64,000 nt of DNA from Ga0077555 sp041397775 (GTDB lineage Bacteria > Pseudomonadota > Alphaproteobacteria > Rhizobiales > Hyphomicrobiaceae): assembly GCA_041397775.1 (NCBI GenBank), contig JAWKWB010000005.1, positions 474,994-538,993 of the forward strand. Reading direction: 5' to 3'. A program made the translations under genes and the position numbers. Position 1 is the first letter of the stretch; each line of letters opens with the position of its first letter. The notes under the pieces are model-generated. The model was not told the origin of the DNA and ran no database searches. It was given only the letters and a program-made list of their open reading frames with translations. This document shows, piece after piece, positions 16,060-24,564 of the stretch.

Positions 16060-18897
16060 TCACGGCGTCTCGTCGCCGTTCGCCTCCTCGCCGCCATCCT
16101 CGATCTCGCCTTCCTCGCCCGACCCGTCGTCGGGGATGCGCTCGACGGACACCACCTTCTCCTCGGCATCGGTGCGGAAGATCCGCACGCCCTGGGTATT
16201 GCGGCCGGCGACGCGGATCTCGTCGACGGGGCAGCGAATGAGCTGGCCACCGTTCGAGACCAGCATGATCTGGTCGCTCTGCTCGATCGGGAACGACGCC
16301 ACGAGTGCGCCGTTGCGATCGTTGACGACCATGCCGACGATGCCTTTGCCGCCGCGGCCGGAGACCCGGTATTCGTAGCTCGACGTCCGTTTGCCGAAGC
16401 CGCGCTCGGACACCGTGAGAATGAATTGCTCACGGCCGCCCAGTTCCGCATAGCGTTCCGGCGTCAACTCGGCCGCGCCCTCGCCCTCCTCGTCGGCGTC
16501 CACGCCGCTCACGGTCTCCATCTCGCCCGCTTCGCCCGATTGCGCCCGGCGCATCGCCGCCGACTGCTTCAGGTAGGCGGCCCGCTCGGCCGGCGAGGCA
16601 TCGACGTGATGGAGAATGCTGAGCGAGATGATCTCGTCGTCCTCCTCCAGACGGATACCCCTGACGCCCGTCGAATCGCGCCCCTTGAAGAGGCGCACGT
16701 CGGACGCCGGGAAGCGGATCGACTGGCCGTGCGCGGTCGTCAGCAACACGTCGTCACCGACATTGCAGATCTCGACACCGACGATCTGGTCGCCCTCGCC
16801 CTTGCCGTCCTCGGCGCTGTCCGCTTCCCCCTCGTCGTCGTCCGAGCCCGCATCGAGGCGCATGGCGATCTTGCCGTTGCGATTGATGTTCTCGAAATCG
16901 CCGAGGCTGTTGCGGCGGACCTTGCCCTGCCGTGTCGCGAACATCAGCTCGAGATTGGTCCAGGACGCGGGGTCCTCGGGCAGCGGCAGGATCGACGTGA
17001 TCGCCTCGCCCTGCTCCAGCGGCAGCAGGTTGATGAGCGCCTTGCCCTGGGATTGCGGCGTACCAGCCGGCAGGCGCCACACCTTCATGCGGTAGCACAT
17101 GCCGCGCGAGGAGAAGAACAGCACGGGCGTATGCGTCGAGGCGATGAAGATCTGTGTGACCACATCCTCCTCGCGCGTCGACATGCCCGAGCGGCCCTTG
17201 CCGCCACGCCGCTGCGCCCGATAGGTGGAGAGCGGCACGCGCTTGATGTAGCCCTTGAGCGAAACCGTGACGACGCAATCCTCGCGCTGGATCAGGTCCT
17301 CGTCGTCGACGTCGCCGTCCATCTCGAGGATCTCGGTCTGGCGCGGCGTCGCGAACTCCGTCTTGATGTCGCTGAGTTCACCCTTGATGATGTCGACGAT
17401 GCGTGCGCGCGACGACAGGATGTCCAGGTAATCCTGGATCTGCGCCGCGAGCTTCTTCAGTTCGTCGCCGATTTCGTCCCGGCCCAGCGCCGTCAGCCGC
17501 GACAGCGTCAGCGCCAGGATGGCCGTGGCCTGCTCCTCCGACAGCCGGTAGGTGCCGTCGGCCTTCATCATGTAGCGCGGATCGGCGATCAGCTCGATCA
17601 GCGGCGCCATGTCCTTGGCCGGCCAGTCGCGCGAGCGCAGCGCCTCCTTGGCCTCCGCCGGCGTCGCCGAGCGGCGGATCATCGCCACCACCTCGTCGAT
17701 GTTGGCGACCGCGATCGCCAGACCGACCAGGACGTGCGCCCGCGTGCGCGCCTTGTTCAGCAGGAACTTCGTGCGCCGGCTCACCACCTCCTCGCGGAAG
17801 GCGTTGAAGGCGACGATCATGTCACGCAGGTTGAGCTGCTCGGGCCGCCCACCGTTGAGCGCGATCATGTTGGCGCCGAACGTCGTCTGCAGGTCGGAAT
17901 AGCGCCACAGCTGGTTCAGCACCACGTCGGGCACCGCATCGCGTTTCAGCTCGATGACGACGCGCATGCCCTCGCGGTTCGATTCGTCCCAGATGTCCGA
18001 GATGCCCTCGACGCGCTTCTCGCGCACCAGGTCGGCGATCTTCTCGATCAGCGTCCGCTTGTTCACCTGATATGGGATCGCCGTGATGATCAGCGCATCG
18101 CGGTCCTTGCGGATCTCCTCCACCTCGACCTTGGCACGCATGATGATCGAGCCGCGACCCTTGTGATAGGCCGCAAGGATGCCGGCCCGCCCCAGGATCG
18201 TCGCACCCGTCGGGAAGTCCGGCCCAGGGACGATGTTCGTCAACTCCTCAAGCGAGATCTCGGGATTGTCGAGATGCGCCATGCAGGCGTCGATCACTTC
18301 ACCCAGGTTGTGCGGGGGAATGTTCGTCGCCATGCCCACGGCGATGCCGTTGGCGCCGTTGACCAGCAGGTTGGGGAACGACGCCGGCATCACGACTGGC
18401 TCGCTCAGCGTACCGTCGTAGTTGTCGCGGAAATCGACCGTATCCTTGTCGAGATCGTCGAGCAGGCTGTGCGCCACCTTCGACAGGCGGCATTCCGTAT
18501 AGCGGTCGGCTGCCGGCGGATCGCCGTCGACGGAACCGAAGTTGCCCTGACCGTCGATCAGCGGCACGCGCATGGAGAAGTCCTGCGCCATGCGCACCAG
18601 GGCGTCGTAGATGGCGAGATTGCCGTGCGGATGGTATTTGCCCATCGCCTCGCCCACCACGCGGGCGCACTTCATGTATTTCTTGTTCCAGTCGAGCCCC
18701 AGCTCCTGCATCGCATACAGGATGCGCCGATGCACCGGCTTCAGGCCGTCACGCACGTCGGGCAAGGCGCGCGAAACGATCACGCTCATCGCGTAATCGA
18801 GATAACTGCGCCGCATCTCGTCGGAGATCGTGACGGGCCGGATGTCGTTAGGGCATTTCGGCTCTCCGCCACCCGCGTTCGGGTCGTTGTCGGCCAC
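16060..18897 (-). CDS. gyrA: DNA gyrase subunit A
   Basis: A 945-residue GyrA, the cleavage-religation subunit of DNA gyrase. The catalytic tyrosine is Tyr133 (RYTECR, E. coli Tyr122), the GyrA box is QRRGGKG near residue 580, and the six-bladed C-terminal beta-pinwheel is present. Two acidic insertions lie in the C-terminal half (SDDDEGEADSAEDGKGEGDQ and the region around DADEEGEGAAE), plus an acidic tail; such inserts are common in alphaproteobacteria. The quinolone-resistance region reads GKYHPHGNLAIYDALVR: Asn93, Leu94 and Asp98 stand where E. coli has Asp82, Ser83 and Asp87. Translation starts with GTG behind AAGGTGG. Confidence 0.98.
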   Translation of the reverse strand: MADNDPNAGGGEPKCPNDIRPVTISDEMRRSYLDYAMSVIVSRALPDVRDGLKPVHRRILYAMQELGLDWNKKYMKCARVVGEAMGKYHPHGNLAIYDALVRMAQDFSMRVPLIDGQGNFGSVDGDPPAADRYTECRLSKVAHSLLDDLDKDTVDFRDNYDGTLSEPVVMPASFPNLLVNGANGIAVGMATNIPPHNLGEVIDACMAHLDNPEISLEELTNIVPGPDFPTGATILGRAGILAAYHKGRGSIIMRAKVEVEEIRKDRDALIITAIPYQVNKRTLIEKIADLVREKRVEGISDIWDESNREGMRVVIELKRDAVPDVVLNQLWRYSDLQTTFGANMIALNGGRPEQLNLRDMIVAFNAFREEVVSRRTKFLLNKARTRAHVLVGLAIAVANIDEVVAMIRRSATPAEAKEALRSRDWPAKDMAPLIELIADPRYMMKADGTYRLSEEQATAILALTLSRLTALGRDEIGDELKKLAAQIQDYLDILSSRARIVDIIKGELSDIKTEFATPRQTEILEMDGDVDDEDLIQREDCVVTVSLKGYIKRVPLSTYRAQRRGGKGRSGMSTREEDVVTQIFIASTHTPVLFFSSRGMCYRMKVWRLPAGTPQSQGKALINLLPLEQGEAITSILPLPEDPASWTNLELMFATRQGKVRRNSLGDFENINRNGKIAMRLDAGSDDDEGEADSAEDGKGEGDQIVGVEICNVGDDVLLTTAHGQSIRFPASDVRLFKGRDSTGVRGIRLEEDDEIISLSILHHVDASPAERAAYLKQSAAMRRAQSGEAGEMETVSGVDADEEGEGAAELTPERYAELGGREQFILTVSERGFGKRTSSYEYRVSGRGGKGIVGMVVNDRNGALVASFPIEQSDQIMLVSNGGQLIRCPVDEIRVAGRNTQGVRIFRTDAEEKVVSVERIPDDGSGEEGEIEDGGEEANGDETP

Positions 18898-19080
18898 GCT
18901 TTGTCACCACCTTTTATGGAATCTCGTATGATCGGAGTTTCTTAGACCGCTGGCCCCGCCGGAGCAAGAAAAAGCCCCCGATTTCAGGCCCGTAACCCAC
19001 ATTTTCGGGCTCGTTTCGGCGTCTCGGCGCCCCGTTTCGCAGAACAGAGGCCAGCAAACGCGCGGCATTGCCCTTTCTGC

Positions 19081-19106
19081 GGAACCCGGGGCCACTCCCA
19101 TGCGTT
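19081..19106 (+). promoter_or_regulatory. Candidate EcfG-type general-stress promoter
   Basis: GGAAC (19081-19085), 17 bases, then CGTT (19103-19106) matches the alphaproteobacterial general-stress sigma (EcfG/SigT) consensus GGAAC-N16/17-CGTT. It lies 144 bp upstream of the PRC-barrel gene at 19250. The rest of the 352-bp gap (18898-19249) holds the gyrA leader and no gene that I can support; TTGAAA at 19194 could be part of a second, closer promoter. Confidence 0.5.
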
Positions 19107-19249
19107 GTTTATGACGCGACACGGACGGTCTTGCGAATGACATTGTTTGGGTCTAATCCACCGTCCCGTGCCAGTCCGGCCACTTCCAAACGCTTGAAAT
19201 TCAGGCGTTCCGGCTACGATTGGAATGATATAGCAAAGGTCTCGCTGAC

Positions 19250-19882
19250 ATGAAAAAGACTGTTCTCGCCCTATTTGCAGCCGGTGCCGTGCTGGCGAGC
19301 GTGCCGGCCATCGCCCAGCAGGGCAAGGGCGTCGCCATTCCCAAAGGCGTTTTCCTCAAGGGCCAGGTCGCCGGTGAGTATCTCGCCAAGGATCGCCTGA
19401 TCGGTGCCAAGGTTCACAACAACGAAGGCAAGATCGTCGGCGACATCGAGGATCTCATCGTCGGTCCGAACAACCAGGTGACGGGCGTCATCATGGGCGT
19501 TGGCGGCTTTTTCGGCGCGGGCGAGAAGAAGGTCGGCGTGCGCCTGGGCGCGCTCCAGTTCACGGTCAAGAACGGCCAGTCCGTCGTCGTGCTGCCCGCC
19601 GCCACCAAGGACGTGTTGACCGCGCTCCACGGCTACAAGCGCGCCCAGCCCAAGAAGTCGCTGATCCAGCGCGGCGTCGAGAAGGCCAAGGAGCTGTCCG
19701 ACAAGACGACCGAGAGCGCCAAGGACGCCACCGCCACGGCGCGCGAGAAGGCGGCCCCTTACGTCGAGAAGGCGAAGGATGCGGCTGGCCACGCCTACGA
19801 CAAGGCCAAGGAGGCCACGGGCGCTGCCGTCGAGAAGGCGAAGGAAGCCACCGAGAAGGCCAAGGACGCCATCAAGAACTGA
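19250..19882 (+). CDS. Exported PRC-barrel protein with Lys/Ala/Glu-rich helical repeats
   Basis: A 210-residue protein with a clear signal peptide (MKKTVLALFAAGAVLASVPAIA, cleavage near residue 22-23), a PRC-barrel domain at about residues 45-125 (LIGAKVHNNEGKIVGDIEDL), and from residue 140 a highly charged tail of imperfect 11-residue repeats (VEKAKE, AKDAT, YDKAKEAT). The tail resembles LEA/apolipoprotein-like amphipathic helices, which are often linked to stress or envelope protection. An EcfG-like promoter sits upstream and a terminator just downstream, so it is probably transcribed alone. Exact role unknown. Confidence 0.85.
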   Translation: MKKTVLALFAAGAVLASVPAIAQQGKGVAIPKGVFLKGQVAGEYLAKDRLIGAKVHNNEGKIVGDIEDLIVGPNNQVTGVIMGVGGFFGAGEKKVGVRLGALQFTVKNGQSVVVLPAATKDVLTALHGYKRAQPKKSLIQRGVEKAKELSDKTTESAKDATATAREKAAPYVEKAKDAAGHAYDKAKEATGAAVEKAKEATEKAKDAIKN

Positions 19883-19918
19883 GCCGGCGGCCCTCACCGG
19901 GCCCCGCGTGATCGCGAA

Positions 19919-19949
19919 GGCTCCGGCGCCATGCGCCGGGGCCTTTTTT
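19919..19949 (+). terminator. Rho-independent terminator
   Basis: GGCTCCGGCGC and GCGCCGGGGCC form an 11-bp stem with one G-U pair and a CAT loop (19919-19943), followed by six T residues. It ends the PRC-barrel transcript and touches the stop codon of the convergent GNAT gene. Confidence 0.85.
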
Positions 19950-20590
19950 CATGCGCCCGGCCTGGGATAGATCGGGATGTGCGGGGCAGCCGACATCGGC
20001 AGATGCCCGGTCAGTCTGGGATCGTCCGCCAGTTCGAGCTGCTGGCGCTCCGTGCGAAAACCCGAGCGCAGATAAAAGGCCAGCGCACCTGGATGATCGA
20101 GGGTGCAAGTGTGAAGCCAGACGCTCTCGATAGGCCGCGCCCAGGCCGTCGCCAGCGCATGCGTCATCAGATAGCGCCCGAGCCCCCGCCCGATCGCCTC
20201 CGGCACGACGCCGAAAAACGCGATCTCGCAGGTCCCCGGCACGCGAAAATCGAGTTCGAGAATACCGATTTCGACATCGCTCGGCCCGGCGCTGTCGACC
20301 AGCACCGAAACCTCCACCTCGTCATCGGCGAGGATCGCGCCGAGCGCCGCGTCGCTCGAGCGCAGCCGCGAATGCCACAGCCACGGCGCCCCCACCTTCC
20401 GGAAGAGGTCGCGATACCAGCCATTGCCGGGGCAAGGCACCCGCCGCAGCGCTACTCCAGACGGCGCCGATGGCATCTGCAGGCCTACCGGGGCCGCCCG
20501 CATGGCAAGGCTCGTCGCGATGGCGGCGATCTTGCCGGCGGGAATGTCGGTATAGCCGTCCTGCAGCGGCGCCCGCTCCATGCCAGTCAT
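19949..20590 (-). CDS. GNAT family N-acetyltransferase
   Basis: A 213-residue acetyltransferase. The acetyl-CoA-binding motif is EIAFFGVVPEAIGRGLGRYL near residues 140-160, followed by WLHTCTLDHPGALAFYLRSGF, the typical motif B. I placed the start at 20590, where GCTGGAAGC precedes the ATG; another ATG at 20581 would remove three residues. The open frame continues far upstream, but that part is antisense to the cation transporter gene and is not coding. Substrate unknown; divergent from the transporter. Confidence 0.82.
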   Translation of the reverse strand: MTGMERAPLQDGYTDIPAGKIAAIATSLAMRAAPVGLQMPSAPSGVALRRVPCPGNGWYRDLFRKVGAPWLWHSRLRSSDAALGAILADDEVEVSVLVDSAGPSDVEIGILELDFRVPGTCEIAFFGVVPEAIGRGLGRYLMTHALATAWARPIESVWLHTCTLDHPGALAFYLRSGFRTERQQLELADDPRLTGHLPMSAAPHIPIYPRPGA

Positions 20591-20693
20591 GCTTCCAGCC
20601 CACCCTGCGGCCCACGAACGACCGTGGTCATTGCACTCGGGCGCACGAAGCGGCAAGACCTCATTGGGATCATTGCAAGGGAAGCATGTTCGC

Positions 20694-21755
20694 ATGGCTG
20701 CATCGGGGTCGACCAAAGTCATTCTCGCCGCACTCGGCGCCAACGGCCTGATCGCCGTTTCTAAGTTCGTCGCGGCGGCCTGGACCGGATCGGCCGCCAT
20801 GCTGTCGGAGGCCATCCACTCCCTCGCCGACACGGCCAACCAGGGCCTGCTGCTGCACGGCATGCGCCGCTCGCAAAGGCCTGCCGACGCCGCCCATCCC
20901 TTCGGCCACGCCAAGGAATTGTATTTCTGGGCCTTCGTCGTGGCGATCCTGCTCTTTTCGCTGGGTTCGGGCGTGGCGATCTACGAAGGCGTCGCCAAGA
21001 TCCGCGACCCCCATCCCGTCACCGATCCATCGATCAACTACATGGTTCTTGGCGCGGCGATGCTGTTCGAGGGCATCTCCAACATCTTCGCGCTGCGCGA
21101 ATTCAACAAGCAGCGCAACGGCGAGCGCGCATTCACCGCGATCCGCCGTTCCAAGGATCCCGCGCTTTTCACCGTCCTGCTGGAGGATACGGCCGCCCTC
21201 ACCGGCCTCGTCGTCGCCATGATCGGCGTCGCGTGCGGCCACCTGCTCGGCTGGTCGATGGCGGATGGCATCGCCTCGATCGTCATCGGCATCATCCTGG
21301 GCCTCGTCGCGGCCATCATGAGCATCGAGACCAAGAGCCTGCTGATCGGCGAAAGCGCCAGCCCGCAACTCATCACGGCCATGCGCATGGCGATCATGGA
21401 CGAACTCGGCCCCTCGGGCCCCGTCAGGACGATCCACGACCTGCGCACGATGCATCTGGGCCCGGACGTCATCCTCGTGACCGCCAGCCTCGATTTCAAC
21501 GACGAGGTCTCGGCCAAGACCGTGGAAGCGACCGTCGCGCGCCTGGATGCCCTCTTGCGCGCGCGCTTTCCGCAAGTGCGCCATCTCTATCTCGAAGCAC
21601 AGGCAGCCCCCGCGAGTGCACCCGCGCCGGCAGGCGACCTCGCCGCACCCGCCTCGATCGCACCCGCCCAAGTGCCGTCGAAAGCCGGCCTGCCGATGCC
21701 GGCACGCAACCATCCCCCTGCCAGGAAGAAGGGCAAGCGCAAGGGCCGGCGGTGA
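20694..21755 (+). CDS. Cation diffusion facilitator (CDF) metal transporter
   Basis: A 353-residue CDF-family exporter with about six membrane helices. Metal-site residues are seen in SEAIHSLADTANQ (His-x3-Asp, helix 2) and LLEDTAALTGL (Glu-Asp and Asp-like site, helix 5). A cytoplasmic domain with NDEVSAKTVEATVARLD follows, then an unusual Pro/Ala-rich, finally Lys/Arg-rich tail of about 60 residues. It probably exports zinc or another divalent metal by proton antiport. The start at 20694 has AGGGAAG about ten bases upstream. Confidence 0.88.
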   Translation: MAASGSTKVILAALGANGLIAVSKFVAAAWTGSAAMLSEAIHSLADTANQGLLLHGMRRSQRPADAAHPFGHAKELYFWAFVVAILLFSLGSGVAIYEGVAKIRDPHPVTDPSINYMVLGAAMLFEGISNIFALREFNKQRNGERAFTAIRRSKDPALFTVLLEDTAALTGLVVAMIGVACGHLLGWSMADGIASIVIGIILGLVAAIMSIETKSLLIGESASPQLITAMRMAIMDELGPSGPVRTIHDLRTMHLGPDVILVTASLDFNDEVSAKTVEATVARLDALLRARFPQVRHLYLEAQAAPASAPAPAGDLAAPASIAPAQVPSKAGLPMPARNHPPARKKGKRKGRR

Positions 21756-21905
21756 TCGAACGCCGCCGCTCCGTCTCCGACATCAGGCCCCGGGACGCGG
21801 CCCCGTCAGGGTCCCCCAGCACGCCGCCAAAGAGGGGTGACCGTCCGTAGCCAGCGTGGTACGTCAAGCCAGGATCCTCGGCCTGTATCGCAAGAGATCA
21901 TGTAG

Positions 21906-22415
21906 ATGGCCCCCCTGTCTGAAGTTTCTGTTCCCCCTGGCAGCGTGCTCCATAAATCGCTCGGTTCCGCGAGCTTTTTCGATGCCTATGCTGCCCCCCT
22001 GAAGAGGTGCGAACTCACGCCGGCCGAGATCTTCCTTCAGGCGGCGCGAGCCACGCCCGATTGGGTCGGGCACGCCATGGCGATACGCAACGCAATCGTC
22101 AGCAGGTTGGGCCTGAAGGACGTTGGCAACATGCGCCCTGCTGCCGACAGGCCTGGCTCCGACTATCGAATCGGAGACCGCATGGGCATTTTCACAGTGT
22201 TCGCGGCTGACGATCGGGAGTTGGTGTTGGGCATCGACGACAGTCATCTCGACGTGCGCGTGTCCGTACTGAAGTCCGTTCCCAGCGACGAGGCGCACTA
22301 TGTGGTTTCGACGGTTGTGCACGTCAAGAACTGGCTGGGGCGCCTTTACATGCTGCCAGTCGGGCGCATCCATCCGTTCGTCGTGCGTGCCATGATGCGG
22401 CGCGCTGCTGTCTAA
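21906..22415 (+). CDS. DUF2867 domain protein
   Basis: A 169-residue protein whose central and C-terminal segments (YRIGDRMGIFTVFAADDREL, LGIDDSHLDVRVSVLK, then VVHVKNWLGRLYMLPVGRIH) match the DUF2867 family. These proteins occur alone or fused to NAD-dependent epimerase domains; function is not known. Base composition is slightly less GC-biased than in the neighbours. It lies 50 bp before the CMD-family gene on the same strand. Confidence 0.8.
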   Translation: MAPLSEVSVPPGSVLHKSLGSASFFDAYAAPLKRCELTPAEIFLQAARATPDWVGHAMAIRNAIVSRLGLKDVGNMRPAADRPGSDYRIGDRMGIFTVFAADDRELVLGIDDSHLDVRVSVLKSVPSDEAHYVVSTVVHVKNWLGRLYMLPVGRIHPFVVRAMMRRAAV

Positions 22416-22465
22416 GAATCGTGAAGTCGACCTTTAACACCGTTGCGAAAGCGTTTGGACACGAC

Positions 22466-23038
22466 ATGGCCCGCATTCCCTATCCCGATCTCGACAAGGC
22501 AAGCCCCGAAGTTCGCGACATGCTCGCGCGCCTGCCCGCCCCCGCCAACATCTTCAACATGATGGCGCACGCCGAAACCTGCCTGAAGCCGGTCATGAAG
22601 CTCGGCGGCACGCTGCTCGGCAAACTGAAGCTCGACCCGAAGCTGCGCGAGCTCTGCCTCCTGCATGCGGTGAAACTCGAGAATGGCGACTACGAGTGGA
22701 TGCAGCACGTGCCCATCGCCCTGGACCTCGGCGCCACGCAGGCCCAGATCGACGCGCTGGCCAAAGGCGACGATGCCGCCGGCTGCTTTTCTGTCCAGGA
22801 GAAGGCGGCGCTGCGCCTGACACGCGAAAGCGTCGTCGACGTGCGTGCCTCGGAAGTCACGGTTGCAGAGGCCCGCAAGCATTTCTCCGATCGTGAAATC
22901 GTCGAGCTGATCCTGATGGCAGGCTTCTACATCATGCTCGCGCGTCTCACCGAGACGCTCGGCGTCGAGAACGATCCGCCCATGGGCAGCGCCCTCGTGA
23001 AGGGCATCGAGGCGCGCGTCGCGGCGAAGAAGAAGTAG
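22466..23038 (+). CDS. Carboxymuconolactone decarboxylase (CMD/AhpD-like) family protein
   Basis: A 190-residue protein of the CMD superfamily. LRELCLLHAVKLENGDYEWMQHVPIAL near residues 64-90 has the layout of the CMD helix pair. The redox CxxC of AhpD is replaced (one Cys, ELCLLHAV), so it is more like hydrolase or decarboxylase relatives than a peroxidase partner. The ATG at 22466 gives the typical MARIPYPDLDKASPEV start; a GTG at 22421 would extend it by 15 residues. Reaction unknown. Confidence 0.8.
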   Translation: MARIPYPDLDKASPEVRDMLARLPAPANIFNMMAHAETCLKPVMKLGGTLLGKLKLDPKLRELCLLHAVKLENGDYEWMQHVPIALDLGATQAQIDALAKGDDAAGCFSVQEKAALRLTRESVVDVRASEVTVAEARKHFSDREIVELILMAGFYIMLARLTETLGVENDPPMGSALVKGIEARVAAKKK

Positions 23039-23130
23039 TCCGCACCCGCCGCACGTCGTTGGCGCAGGCCGGCCAGAGCCATTCGGCCGGCCCGCGCGTC
23101 CCCAAAGCCCCGCGCGCGAGCCGCCTCGCC

Positions 23131-24483
23131 ATGAGCGACCCCTCGACCTCCATGCCCCAGGGTTGGCGTGCAGCCGTCACCGCCTCGCTGCGGGATCTGC
23201 GGGCCCTCGAACCGGCCGAGCAGCGCGCAGCACTCGCCTCGTTCGCCTTCTTCTTCTGCGTCCTGTGCAGCTACTACATCATCCGCCCGCTGCGCGACGA
23301 GATGGGCGTGACCGTGGGCACCGATGGACTGCAGCGGCTCTTCGTGATCGTGTTCGTCGTCATGCTGGCGGCCGTTCCGGTCTTCGGCTGGCTCGTCTCT
23401 CGTCTGCCCCGCCCGCGCGTTGCCCCGGCCGTCTATGCGTTCTTCGCTGCCAACCTGCTGGCCTTCTGGGGCGCCCTCTCCAAGGGGGGCATTTCGCCGG
23501 CCCTCGCCGCCACGTTCTTCGTGTGGGTCAGCGTCTTCAATCTCTTCGTCGTCTCCCTGTTCTGGATCGTGATGTCCGACCTGTGGTCGAGCGACCAGGC
23601 CAAACGGCTCTACGGCCTGATCGCCGCGGGCGGCAGCGCCGGCGCCTTCTGCGGACCCCTTGTCACGCAAAGCCTCGTGCATGTGCTGAGCCCGACCAAT
23701 CTCCTGCTCGTGTCGGCCGGTGTCCTCGGCCTCGCCGGCCTTCTCGCCGCGATCCTCGCCGCCCGCGCGCCCCGAATGCCCCATGACGCCCCGCACGCGC
23801 CAACCGCGTTGCGCGACGTCCTGGCAGGAGCCACGCACGTCGTCCGCTCCCCGTTCCTGCTGAAGATCGCCGTATGGGTGCTGCTGGCCAACCTCATCTC
23901 GACCTTCTTCTATTTCGAGCAGGCCCGGGTCGTCGGCAGCGTCCTGACCGAACGCAGTGACCGCGTGCAGCTCTTCGCGCGCATGGACCTCGCCTCCAAT
24001 ATCCTCACCGTCGCAGGCCAGATCTTCGTGACAGGTGCCCTCTTGCAACGCCTCGGTGTCGGCCTGGCGGCTGCCGCTGTTCCAGCCGTCGCCATCGCCG
24101 GTCTCTCAGCGCTGGCAATATCGCCGACGCTGTGGGTTCTCGTCGTCATCATCGTCGCCGAGCGCGCCGTGGGCTTTGCGTTCTCCAATCCCGCCATGCG
24201 CGTGCTCTACACGGTCGTCAGCCCCGAGGAAAAATACAAGGCACAGAGCTTCATCGACACCGTCGTCTTCCGAGGTGGCGATGCCGCCAGCGGCTGGCTC
24301 CTGAACGGCGTCGCCAAGACGCTGGGAGCCGCCACCGCGACCGTCGCCCTGCTCACCCTGCCGTTCGCGGCCGCCTGGCTCCTCGTCAGTCTCACACTGG
24401 GCCGCGCCCACCAGCGCCTGGCCGACCCCACGCACGAGCCAGCGCACGCCGCCGCTCCCGACGGCCCCCCCGCGCAGCCCTAA
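23131..24483 (+). CDS. MFS transporter, ADP/ATP-translocase-like
   Basis: A 450-residue membrane protein with about 12 helices. The N-terminal segment CSYYIIRPLRDEMGVTVG and the conserved WIVMSDLWSSDQAKRLYGLIAAGGSAGAF-type loop are hallmarks of the NTP/NDP exchange (Tlc-like) branch of the MFS found in many free-living bacteria, where the substrate is not nucleotides for certain. VFRGGDAASGWL near residue 385 is also typical. The start used is the ATG at 23131. No operon partner is evident; comM converges from the right. Confidence 0.82.
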   Translation: MSDPSTSMPQGWRAAVTASLRDLRALEPAEQRAALASFAFFFCVLCSYYIIRPLRDEMGVTVGTDGLQRLFVIVFVVMLAAVPVFGWLVSRLPRPRVAPAVYAFFAANLLAFWGALSKGGISPALAATFFVWVSVFNLFVVSLFWIVMSDLWSSDQAKRLYGLIAAGGSAGAFCGPLVTQSLVHVLSPTNLLLVSAGVLGLAGLLAAILAARAPRMPHDAPHAPTALRDVLAGATHVVRSPFLLKIAVWVLLANLISTFFYFEQARVVGSVLTERSDRVQLFARMDLASNILTVAGQIFVTGALLQRLGVGLAAAAVPAVAIAGLSALAISPTLWVLVVIIVAERAVGFAFSNPAMRVLYTVVSPEEKYKAQSFIDTVVFRGGDAASGWLLNGVAKTLGAATATVALLTLPFAAAWLLVSLTLGRAHQRLADPTHEPAHAAAPDGPPAQP

Positions 24484-24564
24484 CGCCAAGCTTCGTCGCA
24501 GCCCGGTGCCTCCAACAGCGCACACGAGGCGACGCCTCGAAGGCCGTGCCCTGACGGCCCACCG

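Noticed and set aside
16426..18945. An 839-codon open frame on the plus strand across gyrA
   Set aside because: It is antisense to the unmistakable gyrA gene and arises from the GC-rich codon pattern; its Arg/His/Leu-rich translation matches nothing.
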